Positions 50,538 to 58,359 of a stretch of 64,000 nucleotides of DNA are shown one piece after another. The DNA lies in contig NZ_BONZ01000040.1 of the NCBI RefSeq assembly GCF_016862975.1, positions 32,485 through 96,484 of the forward strand. Reading direction: 5' to 3'. The notes under the pieces were generated by a model that was given only the letters and a program-made list of their open reading frames with translations, was not told the origin of the DNA and did not search any database. Each line of letters opens with the position of its first letter. Position 1 is the first letter of the stretch. Origin of the DNA: Rugosimonospora africana (GTDB lineage: Bacteria > Actinomycetota > Actinomycetes > Mycobacteriales > Micromonosporaceae). A program made the translations under genes and the position numbers.

Positions 50538-51643
50538 GCCGGCGGGAGCCGTACCGGGCCGGCGTCGACGGCGACGCGGAACAGCGAGTACGGCCTGCGG
50601 CGCAGGTCCTGCCCGCCCTGGTACGTCGGCTGGCGGTGCAGTTGGTTCGCGGTGACGTACAGGTACCCGTCGGCGGCCAGCGCCATGGTGTCCGGCCACA
50701 GCAACCGGGAGTCGTGCACCACCGTCTCGAACGTACCGTCGGGCGGCCGGCGCTTCACCGCGTTGTGCTCCACATCGGTGGCGTAGATGCGCCCGGCGTC
50801 GTCGCTTTCCAGGCCGTCCGAGGCGCCGCCCTTGTCTCCCTCGTCGATGACGGTCGCGGCCACCTCGTCGTCGGCGCGGGCGCGGTCGGCGAGGGCGGGG
50901 GCGGAGACGCTGTACCAGTGGCGCGACGACACCGGCGAGTACCAGATGCGTTCCCCGTCGGCGGAGATGGCGATGCCGTCGGAGCCCAGCCGCACGGGCC
51001 CGGGCGGCTCGTCCGGCGGTCGTCGCATCAGCACCCGGCCCTCCACCATCGGCAGGAACACCGAGGGTGGATCGGCCTTTGTGGACGGATGGTCGTGCAG
51101 CCGCCGCCATGCCGCGCCGGTGGCCAGGTCCACGACGATGATTCCGTTGGGACCCGACGTGGAGCTGTCGGTGATGTACGCGATGCCGGCGTCGCCCCGG
51201 CGCAGGTCGAACCGGACGTCGTTCAGGTACGTGGTGGGCAGCGCGACGTCCGGGTCGAACAGGATCGTCTGCACGACGGTGTCGGTGGACAGGTCGACGC
51301 CGACCAGCTTCGGACCGCCCGGCTTCGTGGGCTGGAACATCGGGCTGCCGGTGTCGAGGATCCACAGCCGGTCGACGGGGTCGACGACGATGTTCTGCAC
51401 CGACACCAACGCGTCGCGGTCGTCGTCGCCCGCCGGGCTGTTCCAGGTCTGGTCCGGGTACGGCACGGTCGCGCCGTCGCGCAGCTCGACGACGGTCGCC
51501 GGCACGTCGTCGCCCCACCGCGGATAGTTGACGAACACGCGGCCGGAGGCTGATACGGCGACGCCGGTGGGCATCGGCCCGTCGTCGAACGTGTGCACCG
51601 TCTCCAGGTGGCCGACGGCCTCGTCGACGGGTTGGTCACTCAC
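50534..51643 (-). CDS. Major-royal-jelly/SMP-30-like beta-propeller protein
   Basis: The 369-residue protein has the MRJP/yellow-like propeller pattern: FDDGPMPTGVAVSASGRVFVNYPRWGDDVPATVVEL, LVSVQNIVVDPVDRLWILDTGSP, YLNDVRFDLRRGDAGIAYITDSS, GIIVVDLATGAAWRRLHDHPS, IAISADGERIWYSPVSSRHWYSV and GRIYATDVEHNAV. Bacterial members are of uncertain activity; lactonase or isomerase roles are suggested by the fold. GTG at 51643. No signal peptide is seen. The overlapping DUF6098-like gene is downstream. Confidence 0.85.
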   Translation of the reverse strand: MSDQPVDEAVGHLETVHTFDDGPMPTGVAVSASGRVFVNYPRWGDDVPATVVELRDGATVPYPDQTWNSPAGDDDRDALVSVQNIVVDPVDRLWILDTGSPMFQPTKPGGPKLVGVDLSTDTVVQTILFDPDVALPTTYLNDVRFDLRRGDAGIAYITDSSTSGPNGIIVVDLATGAAWRRLHDHPSTKADPPSVFLPMVEGRVLMRRPPDEPPGPVRLGSDGIAISADGERIWYSPVSSRHWYSVSAPALADRARADDEVAATVIDEGDKGGASDGLESDDAGRIYATDVEHNAVKRRPPDGTFETVVHDSRLLWPDTMALAADGYLYVTANQLHRQPTYQGGQDLRRRPYSLFRVAVDAGPVRLPPA

Positions 51644-51739
51644 GGACGGGTACTACCCGGGGCATCCGGCCGGTATGCCGTGCGCCGGGACGCAATGCCG
51701 GTTCGTGACGCACATGCGGGGCGGTCGGGCTGGGCCGGG

Positions 51740-52390
51740 TCAGGACGGCCCTACCGCCGGCGGGGTTCCGGACATCGGGGCACGAACCGGTTGTGGTCTG
51801 GCGTAGACCACCACATTGCCGTCGTAGTGGCCGTCGTGCAGCCGCCCAGTACAGGTGATGAGCACCAACCGGGCCGGCACCGACTGGTCGAACACCTCGG
51901 CGGGCAGCCCGGTGCCCGGGTAGCTGCGCCGCGAGGTGACCTGGTACGGGAACCGGTTCGTGGACGCGTCGAGGTAGACCAGCGCGCCTGGGCCGAGCGC
52001 GGAGACGCGGAACAGCGCCGCGGGGCCGGCGGTGTCGACGTGACTGGCGAGGATCACCGTCCCGTCCGTGCCGCCGGGCATGGCGCCACCGGCCCACCAG
52101 CCGACCGTGCCGGGACTGTCGGGTACGGTCAGGCCGCCGCCGGGATCGACGGCGACGGGTACGACCGGGACCGGGCGGGGATCGACGGGCAACTCCAGTC
52201 CGGTGGGCGGTTCCGGGTGCGTACCGGACGCCGAGGGCGCCGGCCGGGCGTGGTTCCTGGTGGTGGGGACGAGGCTGGAGTTGTGCAACGGACCCGGCGA
52301 CGCGAAGGCCAGCGCGAGGCCGGCCACGAGGCTCGCGGACCCGGCGAGGATCAGCGTGGCGTCCAACGGTTTCGGCCGGCGGAACCTCAT
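51740..52390 (-). CDS. Class F-type sortase
   Basis: The 216-residue protein has one N-terminal membrane helix (PLDATLILAGSASLVAGLALAFA), a Pro/Thr-rich linker and the sortase barrel: GWWAGGAMPGGTDGTVILASHVDT (catalytic His) and LVLITCTG (catalytic Cys in TLxTC-like context). It anchors proteins by transpeptidation in most sortases, but actinobacterial class F enzymes often have unknown substrates, and no LPxTG protein is nearby. ATG 52390 was chosen; the frame continues upstream through His/Ser/Arg and Val-Gly-Arg-His repeats that look like minisatellite readthrough. It diverges from a DedA protein. Confidence 0.85.
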   Translation of the reverse strand: MRFRRPKPLDATLILAGSASLVAGLALAFASPGPLHNSSLVPTTRNHARPAPSASGTHPEPPTGLELPVDPRPVPVVPVAVDPGGGLTVPDSPGTVGWWAGGAMPGGTDGTVILASHVDTAGPAALFRVSALGPGALVYLDASTNRFPYQVTSRRSYPGTGLPAEVFDQSVPARLVLITCTGRLHDGHYDGNVVVYARPQPVRAPMSGTPPAVGPS

Positions 52391-52786
52391 CGCCGGTACC
52401 GCCCAACGCTCGCGGTCCCGACCGCGGTGTCGCGACCGTCCACTGTGGTGGGAACGACCGCTGTGGTGGGAACGACCGCTGTGGCGCGAGCGGCCGGGCG
52501 TGCGCGAAGCGGCATGGCGCTGACCCTTCTCCCGCGGGCTGTTGTCGTGCTGACCCGACCCGTGCCGGCCCACCGAGTGCCGGCCCACCGGGTGCCGGCC
52601 CACCGAGTGCCGGCCCACCGGGTGCCGAGCCGTCTCGTGACTCCTACCCGGCTGGCCGGATGCCATGCCCGGTGCCGGGGCAATCCTCGGTGGCCCGCGG
52701 TGACCCAAGGCTCGGCGTTTGGGCGGCGTGAACCCCGGGTAGGCCAGCGTGACGGGCCGATGAGAGCCGGTGGGGGGACCCGTGTC
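52391..52786. other. Repeat-filled divergent gap between sortase and DedA genes
   Basis: 396 bp without a gene that I can support. It holds two tandem arrays: about three 18-bp units (cgaccgctgtggtgggaa) near 52437-52490 and four and a half 15-bp units (gtgccggcccaccga/g) at 52562-52636. Promoters for the divergent genes must lie here but were not recognised. Confidence 0.6.
52562..52636 (+). repeat. 15-bp minisatellite in non-coding DNA
   Basis: Units of gtgccggcccaccga or ...ccgg alternate at 52562, 52577, 52592 and 52607, with a diverged fifth. Confidence 0.9.
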
Positions 52787-53413
52787 GTGACCGGATTCCT
52801 TGACCACCTGCTGAGCCTGCACGGCATTGTCATCTATCTCATCGTCGCCCTGCTGGTCTTCGGTGAGGACGCCCTGTTCATCGGGTTCGTCATCCCGGGC
52901 GAGACCGCCGCGATCCTCGGTGGCGTGGCGGCCGATCGTGGCAGCGTGTCGCTGCCCGTGATGTCCGCCGTCGTCGTGGTCGCGGCCATCGTCGGGGACA
53001 CCGTGGGCTATGAGATCGGCGCCCGGTACGGCCACCGGCTCCTGTCGTTGGGCCCGGCGCGGCGGCGGGCGGAACGCATCGAGGCGGCTCGGCGGTTGCT
53101 GGCCCGCCGGGGTGGTCCGGCCGTGTTCGGCGGCCGGTTCGTCGCGTTCCTGCGTGCCGTCATGCCGTTCCTGGCGGGTACGTCGCGGATGCACTACCGC
53201 CGGTTCCTGGCCTACAACGCGGCCGGTGGACTCGTCTGGGGTACCGGCGCCGTCCTGCTGGGTTTCGTGGCCGGCAACTCGTACGAGGCCATCGAGCGGA
53301 CCGTCGGCCGCGCGGCGGCGTTCGCGGTAGCGGGTGTGGTCGTGCTCGCCGTGGTGGTGTGGCGGGTACGCCGGTACGTCGTGGAGCGCCGTACCGACAA
53401 CCGGGCGCGCTGA
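52787..53413 (+). CDS. DedA-family membrane protein (SNARE-associated/VTT domain)
   Basis: The 208-residue protein has about five hydrophobic segments and the DedA signatures ALLVFGEDALFIGFVIPGET, FGGRFVAFLRAVMPFLAGTSRM and FLAYNAAGGLVWGTGAVLLGFVAG. The acidic Glu of GEDALF and the Arg residues of GRFVAFLR are the conserved functional positions. Family members flip undecaprenyl phosphate or phospholipids, or maintain membrane potential. GTG at 52787 has GGGGGGA about 9 nt upstream; an ATG at 52760 is an alternative. Confidence 0.88.
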   Translation: MTGFLDHLLSLHGIVIYLIVALLVFGEDALFIGFVIPGETAAILGGVAADRGSVSLPVMSAVVVVAAIVGDTVGYEIGARYGHRLLSLGPARRRAERIEAARRLLARRGGPAVFGGRFVAFLRAVMPFLAGTSRMHYRRFLAYNAAGGLVWGTGAVLLGFVAGNSYEAIERTVGRAAAFAVAGVVVLAVVVWRVRRYVVERRTDNRAR

Positions 53414-53439
53414 CGCCCGCCAGGTAGAGGTGGCCGGTG

Positions 53440-53467
53440 GCGGTCAGCCGGCAGCGGTCAGCCGGCC
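53440..53467 (-). repeat. 14-bp duplication across the histidine-kinase stop
   Basis: gcggtcagccggca (53440-53453) and gcggtcagccggcc (53454-53467). The second copy contains the kinase stop codon (tca, 53458-53460). Confidence 0.8.
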
Positions 53468-54609
53468 TGCAGCGGCTCCGGGTACAGCGGCAGGTGCAGG
53501 GTGAACGACGCGCCGCCCTCCGGCGCGTTGGCGGCCTCGATGGTGCCCTCGTGCAGGCGGGCGTTCTCCCAGGCGATGGCGAGCCCGAGACCGCTACCCT
53601 CGGACCGGGTGCGGGCCGTGTCGGCCTTGTAGAACCGGTCGAACACGTGCGGAAGGACCTCCGCCGGCATGCCCGGCCCGCAGTCGTGCACCCGCAGCGA
53701 CAGCCAGTCGCGCCCGGCCGCGTGGTGAGTCCAGGCCCGAAGGGTCACCGGTGGGGCACCATGCCGCAACGCGTTGCCGACCAGGTTCGCGATGATCACG
53801 TCGAGCCGGCGGGGGTCGCACCGGACCCGAAGTTCGGGCAGGGGCTCCACGACGACCTGCTGGGTCCAGCCGCGTACCCGCAGGCAGCTGGCCACCGCGT
53901 CGGCGAGGGTCACGCCGTCCATGAGCAGCGCGGCGGAGCCCGCGTCGAACCGGGAGATTTCGATCAGGTCGGCGACGAGCCGGTTGAGGTTGCTGGTCTC
54001 GCGGCTGACAAGGCGGGCCGCGGCGGCGGCGTCACCGTCGAAGCGCTCGGACTGCTCGTCCAGCACGTCGGTGACGGCCAGCATCGCGGCCAGCGGGGTA
54101 CGCAGCTCGTGAGACACGTCCCCGGCGAAGCGCTGGGCCATGGTGTGCATCCGGTGCAGCTCGGCGACCTTGGCCTGGAGGGACGTCGCCATCTCGTTGA
54201 ACGTGTGCACCAGGTCGGTCATCTCGTCGGCGCCGGTGGCGGTGAGCCGGATCTGCAGGTCCCCCTGTGCCAGCCGGCGGGCAACGGCGGCGAGCTTGCG
54301 GACCGGGCGCAGTACCCGCCTGGTGGCGAGCTGGGCGAGCACGACCATGAGCGCCAGGAGGGCGAGCGCGCTGCCGATGACGATCAGCGCGATCTGGTTG
54401 CTGGTCGGATCTCTCGGGAGCACGCCGTCGACCAGGTGCGAGGTCGACTGCAACTGGTCGTTGCGGAACAGGTAGGCCGCTCCGACGTAGGTGGCGACCA
54501 GGGTCGCCACGCTGGCCAGCAGCGCGACGGAGATGAACCCGAGGATCAGACGACTGCGCAGCCCGCTCCGCCCGGGCATGCTCCAGCGGCCCCGCCAGGG
54601 CTGGCTCAC
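53458..54609 (-). CDS. Sensor histidine kinase
   Basis: The 383-residue kinase has two transmembrane helices around residues 25-50 and 72-98, with a short outer loop of only about 25 residues. HAMP (RRVLRPVRKLAAVARRLAQGDLQIRL), H-box DVSHELRTPLAAM, N-box DVIIANLVGNALRHG, G1 HDCGPGMP, F-box FDRFYKAD and G2 GSGLGLAI follow. The tiny sensor loop suggests sensing within the membrane. GTG at 54609 overlaps the response-regulator stop (GTGA). Confidence 0.92.
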   Translation of the reverse strand: MSQPWRGRWSMPGRSGLRSRLILGFISVALLASVATLVATYVGAAYLFRNDQLQSTSHLVDGVLPRDPTSNQIALIVIGSALALLALMVVLAQLATRRVLRPVRKLAAVARRLAQGDLQIRLTATGADEMTDLVHTFNEMATSLQAKVAELHRMHTMAQRFAGDVSHELRTPLAAMLAVTDVLDEQSERFDGDAAAAARLVSRETSNLNRLVADLIEISRFDAGSAALLMDGVTLADAVASCLRVRGWTQQVVVEPLPELRVRCDPRRLDVIIANLVGNALRHGAPPVTLRAWTHHAAGRDWLSLRVHDCGPGMPAEVLPHVFDRFYKADTARTRSEGSGLGLAIAWENARLHEGTIEAANAPEGGASFTLHLPLYPEPLQAG

Positions 54610-55280
54610 ACCGGACCGAACCGGTAGCCGAAACCTCGTACCGTCTGCAGGTACACCGGGGTCGACGGATTGTCCTCGATCTTCGCGCGCAGCCGTTGCA
54701 CGCACGCGTCCACGAGCCGGGAGTCGCCGAGGTAGTCCTGTTCCCAGACCAGCCGCAGCAACTGGTCGCGTGCGAAGACCTGCAGCGGCGACTCCGCCAG
54801 TACCAGCAGCAGCCGCAGCTCCGTCGGGGTCAGCGCGACCGGCCGCCCGGACTTGGTGACGATCAGCCCGGCACGGTCGATGACGATGTCCCCGTGCGAC
54901 TGGACGGCCGCCGGCGCCCGGCCGATGCGGCGCAGCACGGCCCGGATCCGGGCGTCCAGCACGCGGGGCTGGACCGGCTTGACGACGTAGTCGTCCGCAC
55001 CCGCCTCGAGCCCGGCGACGATGTCGAAGTCGTCGCCCCGGGCGGTCAGCATGATGATCGAGAGGCTGGTGCTGGCCCGGAGCCGCCGGCACACCTCGAA
55101 GCCGTCGAGGTCGGGCAGCATGAGGTCGAGCACGACCGCGTCCGGCTGGCCGGCCCGCGCCCGGTCCAGGCCGTCCCGGCCGGTCGCCGCCGTGTCGACC
55201 TGGTGACCCTGGTGGCGCAGCGCGATCTGCAGGCCCTCCCGGACGGCGGGATCGTCCTCGATCAGAAGCAGTCGTGGCAC
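54606..55280 (-). CDS. OmpR-family response regulator
   Basis: The 224-residue regulator has a receiver domain (LLIEDDPAVREGL, DAVVLDLMLPDLDG with the phospho-Asp, IIMLTARGDD, GADDYVVKPVQP) and a winged-helix output domain (LTPTELRLLLVLAESPLQVFARDQLLRLVW, RLVDACVQRLRAKIED, LQTVRGFGYRF). It is cotranscribed with its kinase. A CATAAT box lies 7 nt before the GTG start, so the mRNA is probably leaderless. Neighbouring VanX-like and PAP2 genes could be targets. Confidence 0.93.
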   Translation of the reverse strand: MPRLLLIEDDPAVREGLQIALRHQGHQVDTAATGRDGLDRARAGQPDAVVLDLMLPDLDGFEVCRRLRASTSLSIIMLTARGDDFDIVAGLEAGADDYVVKPVQPRVLDARIRAVLRRIGRAPAAVQSHGDIVIDRAGLIVTKSGRPVALTPTELRLLLVLAESPLQVFARDQLLRLVWEQDYLGDSRLVDACVQRLRAKIEDNPSTPVYLQTVRGFGYRFGPV

Positions 55281-55287
55281 GTCAACG

Positions 55288-55293
55288 ATTATG
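55288..55293 (-). promoter_or_regulatory. -10 box of a probable leaderless two-component-system mRNA
   Basis: On the minus strand CATAAT (5 of 6 matches to TATAAT) is followed by 7 nt and the GTG at 55280. There is no Shine-Dalgarno. Confidence 0.55.
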
Positions 55294-55346
55294 CGTCGAT
55301 CACCGGCGCCGGGCGGGACCGGACATTGGGTGTCGGAGCGGACGGT

Positions 55347-55904
55347 TCACGGCAGTTCGACCGTGACGGGTGCGTAGAGGGTGTTCGGTACCCCGTTGTT
55401 CAGCGCCCAGTAACGGTCGCCGTACGACCAGTGCCACCACTCCGTCGGGTAGTTCGTCAGCCCCTCCCGGCGCAACACCGTCCACAGGTTCGCCCGGTTG
55501 CGCAGGGCGGCGATGGAGATGTTGCGGGCCGCCGTGTAGCACGCGTTCGCGCTGGCCTCGGGACCGTCGAGGACGCGGCTGCCCAGGTCCAGTTCGGTTC
55601 CGTCGCCGGTGCACAGCGTCACGTCGACCGCGCCGCCGGTGTGGTGCGGGTCCGGGAGATCCAGCTCGTCCGGGCGGTACGGCCGGTACGCCTCGACGAT
55701 CAGCAGCCGGATGCCGTGTGGCAGCCGTTTCTGGGCGCTCAGCAGCCGGTCGACGACCGAGGTGCGCAGCCGCGCGTACCCGCCGTGCTCGCCGGCCAGC
55801 CGCCTGGCCAGGCGCAGTTCGGGGACGTCTCTGAGGTCGACCAGCGGTTCGTGGTTGTCGGCGGTGTGGATGGTGACGGTCTGTGGTTCGGACACCAGGG
55901 TCAC
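55347..55904 (-). CDS. VanX/DdpX-like D-alanyl-D-alanine dipeptidase
   Basis: The 185-residue cytosolic-looking protein has the zinc-site motifs of VanX: PDPHHTGGAVDVTL (SxHxxGxAxD position, His and Asp ligands), RLLIVEAYRPYRP and EWWHWSYGD (Glu and His). VanX-type enzymes cleave D-Ala-D-Ala for resistance or peptidoglycan recycling. GAGGAG is 6 nt upstream of GTG 55904; the open frame beyond is not supported. A two-component system lies immediately downstream on the same strand, but no VanH/VanA ligase genes are present, so recycling or remodelling is more likely than glycopeptide resistance. Confidence 0.88.
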   Translation of the reverse strand: MTLVSEPQTVTIHTADNHEPLVDLRDVPELRLARRLAGEHGGYARLRTSVVDRLLSAQKRLPHGIRLLIVEAYRPYRPDELDLPDPHHTGGAVDVTLCTGDGTELDLGSRVLDGPEASANACYTAARNISIAALRNRANLWTVLRREGLTNYPTEWWHWSYGDRYWALNNGVPNTLYAPVTVELP

Positions 55905-56163
55905 GGACTGCTCCTCGGAGGTCGGACCGCGCGCGGACGGCGTGCGTGCGAGGTCGGCGGTGGTACCAGCCGGCGTGTGGGAACACCGGCGATGCGCCCC
56001 GTGTCGCATCGCCAGCGTTCCCCGCCGGATCAGCGTTCTGGCCTGCGGTTCCCGGTCGGCCGGGATGCGAGGGGGGTGGGCGCCTAAATCGCCGCCCGGC
56101 TCTCCGGGAACCGCTGGTGATCCCACGGTCGGACTGACGTTTGCCGATCCGGTCCGCGCTATG

Positions 56164-57147
56164 TCACAGACGTGTAACAGACAGGACCGCGGTCGTGGCG
56201 GCGGTGGAAACCGCGGTGAATCCGCCGGCGGCCGCGGCGGCGAAGGCCAGTCCGGGGGCGACGGGCAGCGCCGCCGCGACTGCCGACGCGGTTACCGTCC
56301 CGGCCGCCGCGACCAGCACGGCGCGCCAGAGCCAGCCTGGACTGGCGGTGCCTGGGCTGGCGGTGCCTGGACTGGCGGTGCCTGGGCTCGCAGTGCCGGG
56401 GGAGGGGCGGCCGGCGGCACGGCGGTACGCCAGCGCCGCGGCGGCAAGGCAGCATGACAACGAGGCCAGCGCGACGCCGCCGATGACATCGCTGAACCGG
56501 TGCCAGCCAGCGATCATGGCGGCCGTGCCGATCGCCGAGACGACCAGCGCACCGGGCGCCGCGAGCCACCAGCGGGCGCGGTCCGGGAGCGCGAGCAGCA
56601 ACGCGAGCAGCAGGCCGGTCGCCGCGGCGACGTGGCCGCTGGGGAAGCTGTTGTGCGCCGTGGAGCCGGCGACCGAGAGATCCGGTCGCGGTACCACCGT
56701 CTTGAGGACCGCCGACCCTCCGGCGGAGCAGAGCAGCGCGGCGATGCCCGCGAACCCGGCCCGCGCCCGGCGGCGCAGGACGGCGAGCAGGATCACCGAC
56801 AGGATCAGGACGCCCAGCACCAACGGATCTTCGACCGAGTACAGGAGCGTCAGCGCGGGTTCGATCAGCCGGCCGCGGCCGGGGTCCGCGGAGTCCCAGT
56901 AGACCCGGGGTACGAGCTGGCCGTCGAGCCACTGGCCGGCGGACGTACCGATGAACGCCACGGCGGTGGCCACGAGCGCGAGCAGGTACCCGAGGGCCGC
57001 GATCAGCGGTCGGCCGGGATGTCCGGCTGGCTGCCCCGCTGGGTGTCCAACTGGGGGTCCGGCTGGGGGTCCGGCCGCCCGCTGAGTGGCGGGTCGGGGC
57101 GACGCGGCCCGCTGCGTGTGGCTGATGAGCGAAGAGTTCCCCGTCAT
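56164..57147 (-). CDS. PAP2-family membrane phosphatase
   Basis: The ~327-residue protein has about six helices and the acid-phosphatase triad: KTVVPRPDLS, SFPSGHVAAATGL and GWHRFSDVIGG. These enzymes dephosphorylate undecaprenyl pyrophosphate or phosphatidate. Two repeat segments are unusual: GPPAGPPVGHPAGQPAGHPG before helix 1 and four SPGTA units (56338-56402) in a loop after helix 5. ATG at 57147 is used; a TTG at 57207 would add 20 residues. With the VanX-like and two-component genes it forms a cell-wall-oriented cluster. Confidence 0.85.
   Translation of the reverse strand: MTGNSSLISHTQRAASPRPATQRAAGPPAGPPVGHPAGQPAGHPGRPLIAALGYLLALVATAVAFIGTSAGQWLDGQLVPRVYWDSADPGRGRLIEPALTLLYSVEDPLVLGVLILSVILLAVLRRRARAGFAGIAALLCSAGGSAVLKTVVPRPDLSVAGSTAHNSFPSGHVAAATGLLLALLLALPDRARWWLAAPGALVVSAIGTAAMIAGWHRFSDVIGGVALASLSCCLAAAALAYRRAAGRPSPGTASPGTASPGTASPGTASPGWLWRAVLVAAAGTVTASAVAAALPVAPGLAFAAAAAGGFTAVSTAATTAVLSVTRL
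56338..56402 (-). repeat. 15-bp minisatellite coding SPGTA
   Basis: About four units of ctggcggtgcctggg in frame in the PAP2 gene, replacing an inter-helix loop. Confidence 0.88.
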
Positions 57148-57274
57148 CCGGGCAATGCTCGAAGACGCCGGTACCGGCCGGGTGCGCGCCAGGTCTTCGT
57201 TGTGCAACAGGCCGCTGCCCGGGTTTCCCGAAGGTACCCGCGGGTAACGGTGGGGCGCCGCCGGTTGGTGCTAC

Positions 57275-57296
57275 CGGAGGAACCTCCGTTTATACT
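57275..57296 (+). promoter_or_regulatory. Promoter with overlapping inverted repeat, SDR gene
   Basis: CGGAGG-AA-CCTCCG (57275-57288) ends 2 bp before a strong -10-like TATACT (57291-57296), in the -35/-10 spacer. A repressor bound here would block transcription of the SDR gene at 57338. TTGGTG at 57265-57270 is a weak -35 with a long 20-bp spacer. Confidence 0.55.
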
Positions 57297-57337
57297 CGTT
57301 CCAGAGACAGGATAGGGACCGAAGACAGGCAGGAACC

Positions 57338-58282
57338 ATGGACAGCAACCGCATCGTCACCCCGTTCGGCCCGCAGTCGACCGCGTCGGACGTCCTCGCC
57401 GGTGTCGACCTGCGGGGCAAGCGTGCCCTGGTCACCGGCGGCGCCTCCGGCATCGGGGTGGAGACCGCGCGGGCGCTGGCCAGTGCGGGAGCCGAAGTGA
57501 CCCTCGCCGTCCGCAATCTGGAGGCCGGCGGCCAGGTCGCCGAAGACATCATCGTCAACACCGGCAACAACCGCGTCACGGTCGCCCCGCTCGACCTCGC
57601 CGACCGGGTGTCCGTCCGCACCCTGGCCGAGAGCTGGGACGGGCCGCTGCACCTCCTGGTCAACAACGCCGGGGTGATGGCCACACCGCTGACCCGGACA
57701 GCCGAGGGCTGGGAGCTCCAGTTCGCGACGAACCACCTCGGCCACTTCGCCCTCGCCACCGGCCTCCACGACGCCCTCGCCACGGCCGGCGGCGCCCGGA
57801 TCGTCTCGGTCAGCTCGGTCGGGCACATCAACGCGGGCGTGGACTTCGACGACATCAACTTCGAGCGGCGTCCGTACGATCCGTGGATCGCGTACGGCCA
57901 GTCCAAGACGGCCAACGTGCTGTTCGCGGTCGAGGCCGGCAAACGCTGGGCAGCCGACGGGATCACCGCGAACGCGCTGAACCCCGGGCGTATCCCGATG
58001 ACCAATCTCAGCCGGCACATCGGCGACCTGGCCGCCGCGCCCGCCTCCTTCGAGCCGACCAGCACGGATGTGTCCTGGAAGAACCTGGAGCAGGGCGCCG
58101 CCACCTCCGCGCTGCTCGCCGGCTCGCCGTTGGTCGAGGGCGTGACCGGGCGGTATTTCGAGGACTGCGCCGAGGCGCCGCCGCACCAGGCCGGCATCCG
58201 CCGCGGAGTGGCGGCCTACGCGCTGGATCCCGAGGCGGCCGCCCGGCTGTGGCAGGTGTCGACCGATCTGATCGCTGGGTAG
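57338..58282 (+). CDS. Short-chain dehydrogenase/reductase (retinol-dehydrogenase-like)
   Basis: The 314-residue enzyme is canonical: ALVTGGASGIGVETARALA, VRNLEAGG, LDLADRVSV, LLVNNAGVMATP, FATNHLGHFALATGL, IVSVSSVGH and AYGQSKTANVLF (Tyr/Lys). The extended form with FERRPYDPW resembles retinol-dehydrogenase/WW-domain-oxidoreductase-like SDRs common in actinomycetes. AGGCAGGA precedes the ATG. The palindromic element in its promoter suggests a dedicated repressor. Substrate unknown. Confidence 0.9.
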   Translation: MDSNRIVTPFGPQSTASDVLAGVDLRGKRALVTGGASGIGVETARALASAGAEVTLAVRNLEAGGQVAEDIIVNTGNNRVTVAPLDLADRVSVRTLAESWDGPLHLLVNNAGVMATPLTRTAEGWELQFATNHLGHFALATGLHDALATAGGARIVSVSSVGHINAGVDFDDINFERRPYDPWIAYGQSKTANVLFAVEAGKRWAADGITANALNPGRIPMTNLSRHIGDLAAAPASFEPTSTDVSWKNLEQGAATSALLAGSPLVEGVTGRYFEDCAEAPPHQAGIRRGVAAYALDPEAAARLWQVSTDLIAG

Positions 58283-58359
58283 CTGCCTTTGGATGCCGGA
58301 TACCCGTCTTTGAGTGTGAGCGCGGGTCGGCGGGTAGCCTTCGAGATCGTGGCGGCCAG

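Noticed and set aside
52391..53194. N-terminal extension of the sortase with Val-Gly-Arg-His and His-Ser-Gly repeats
   Set aside because: The frame is open but made of two minisatellites with no start codon context; the membrane helix follows the ATG at 52390 as in normal sortases.
53470..57320. Vancomycin-resistance cluster
   Set aside because: Only a VanX-like gene and a generic two-component system are present; the VanH dehydrogenase and VanA/B ligase are absent.
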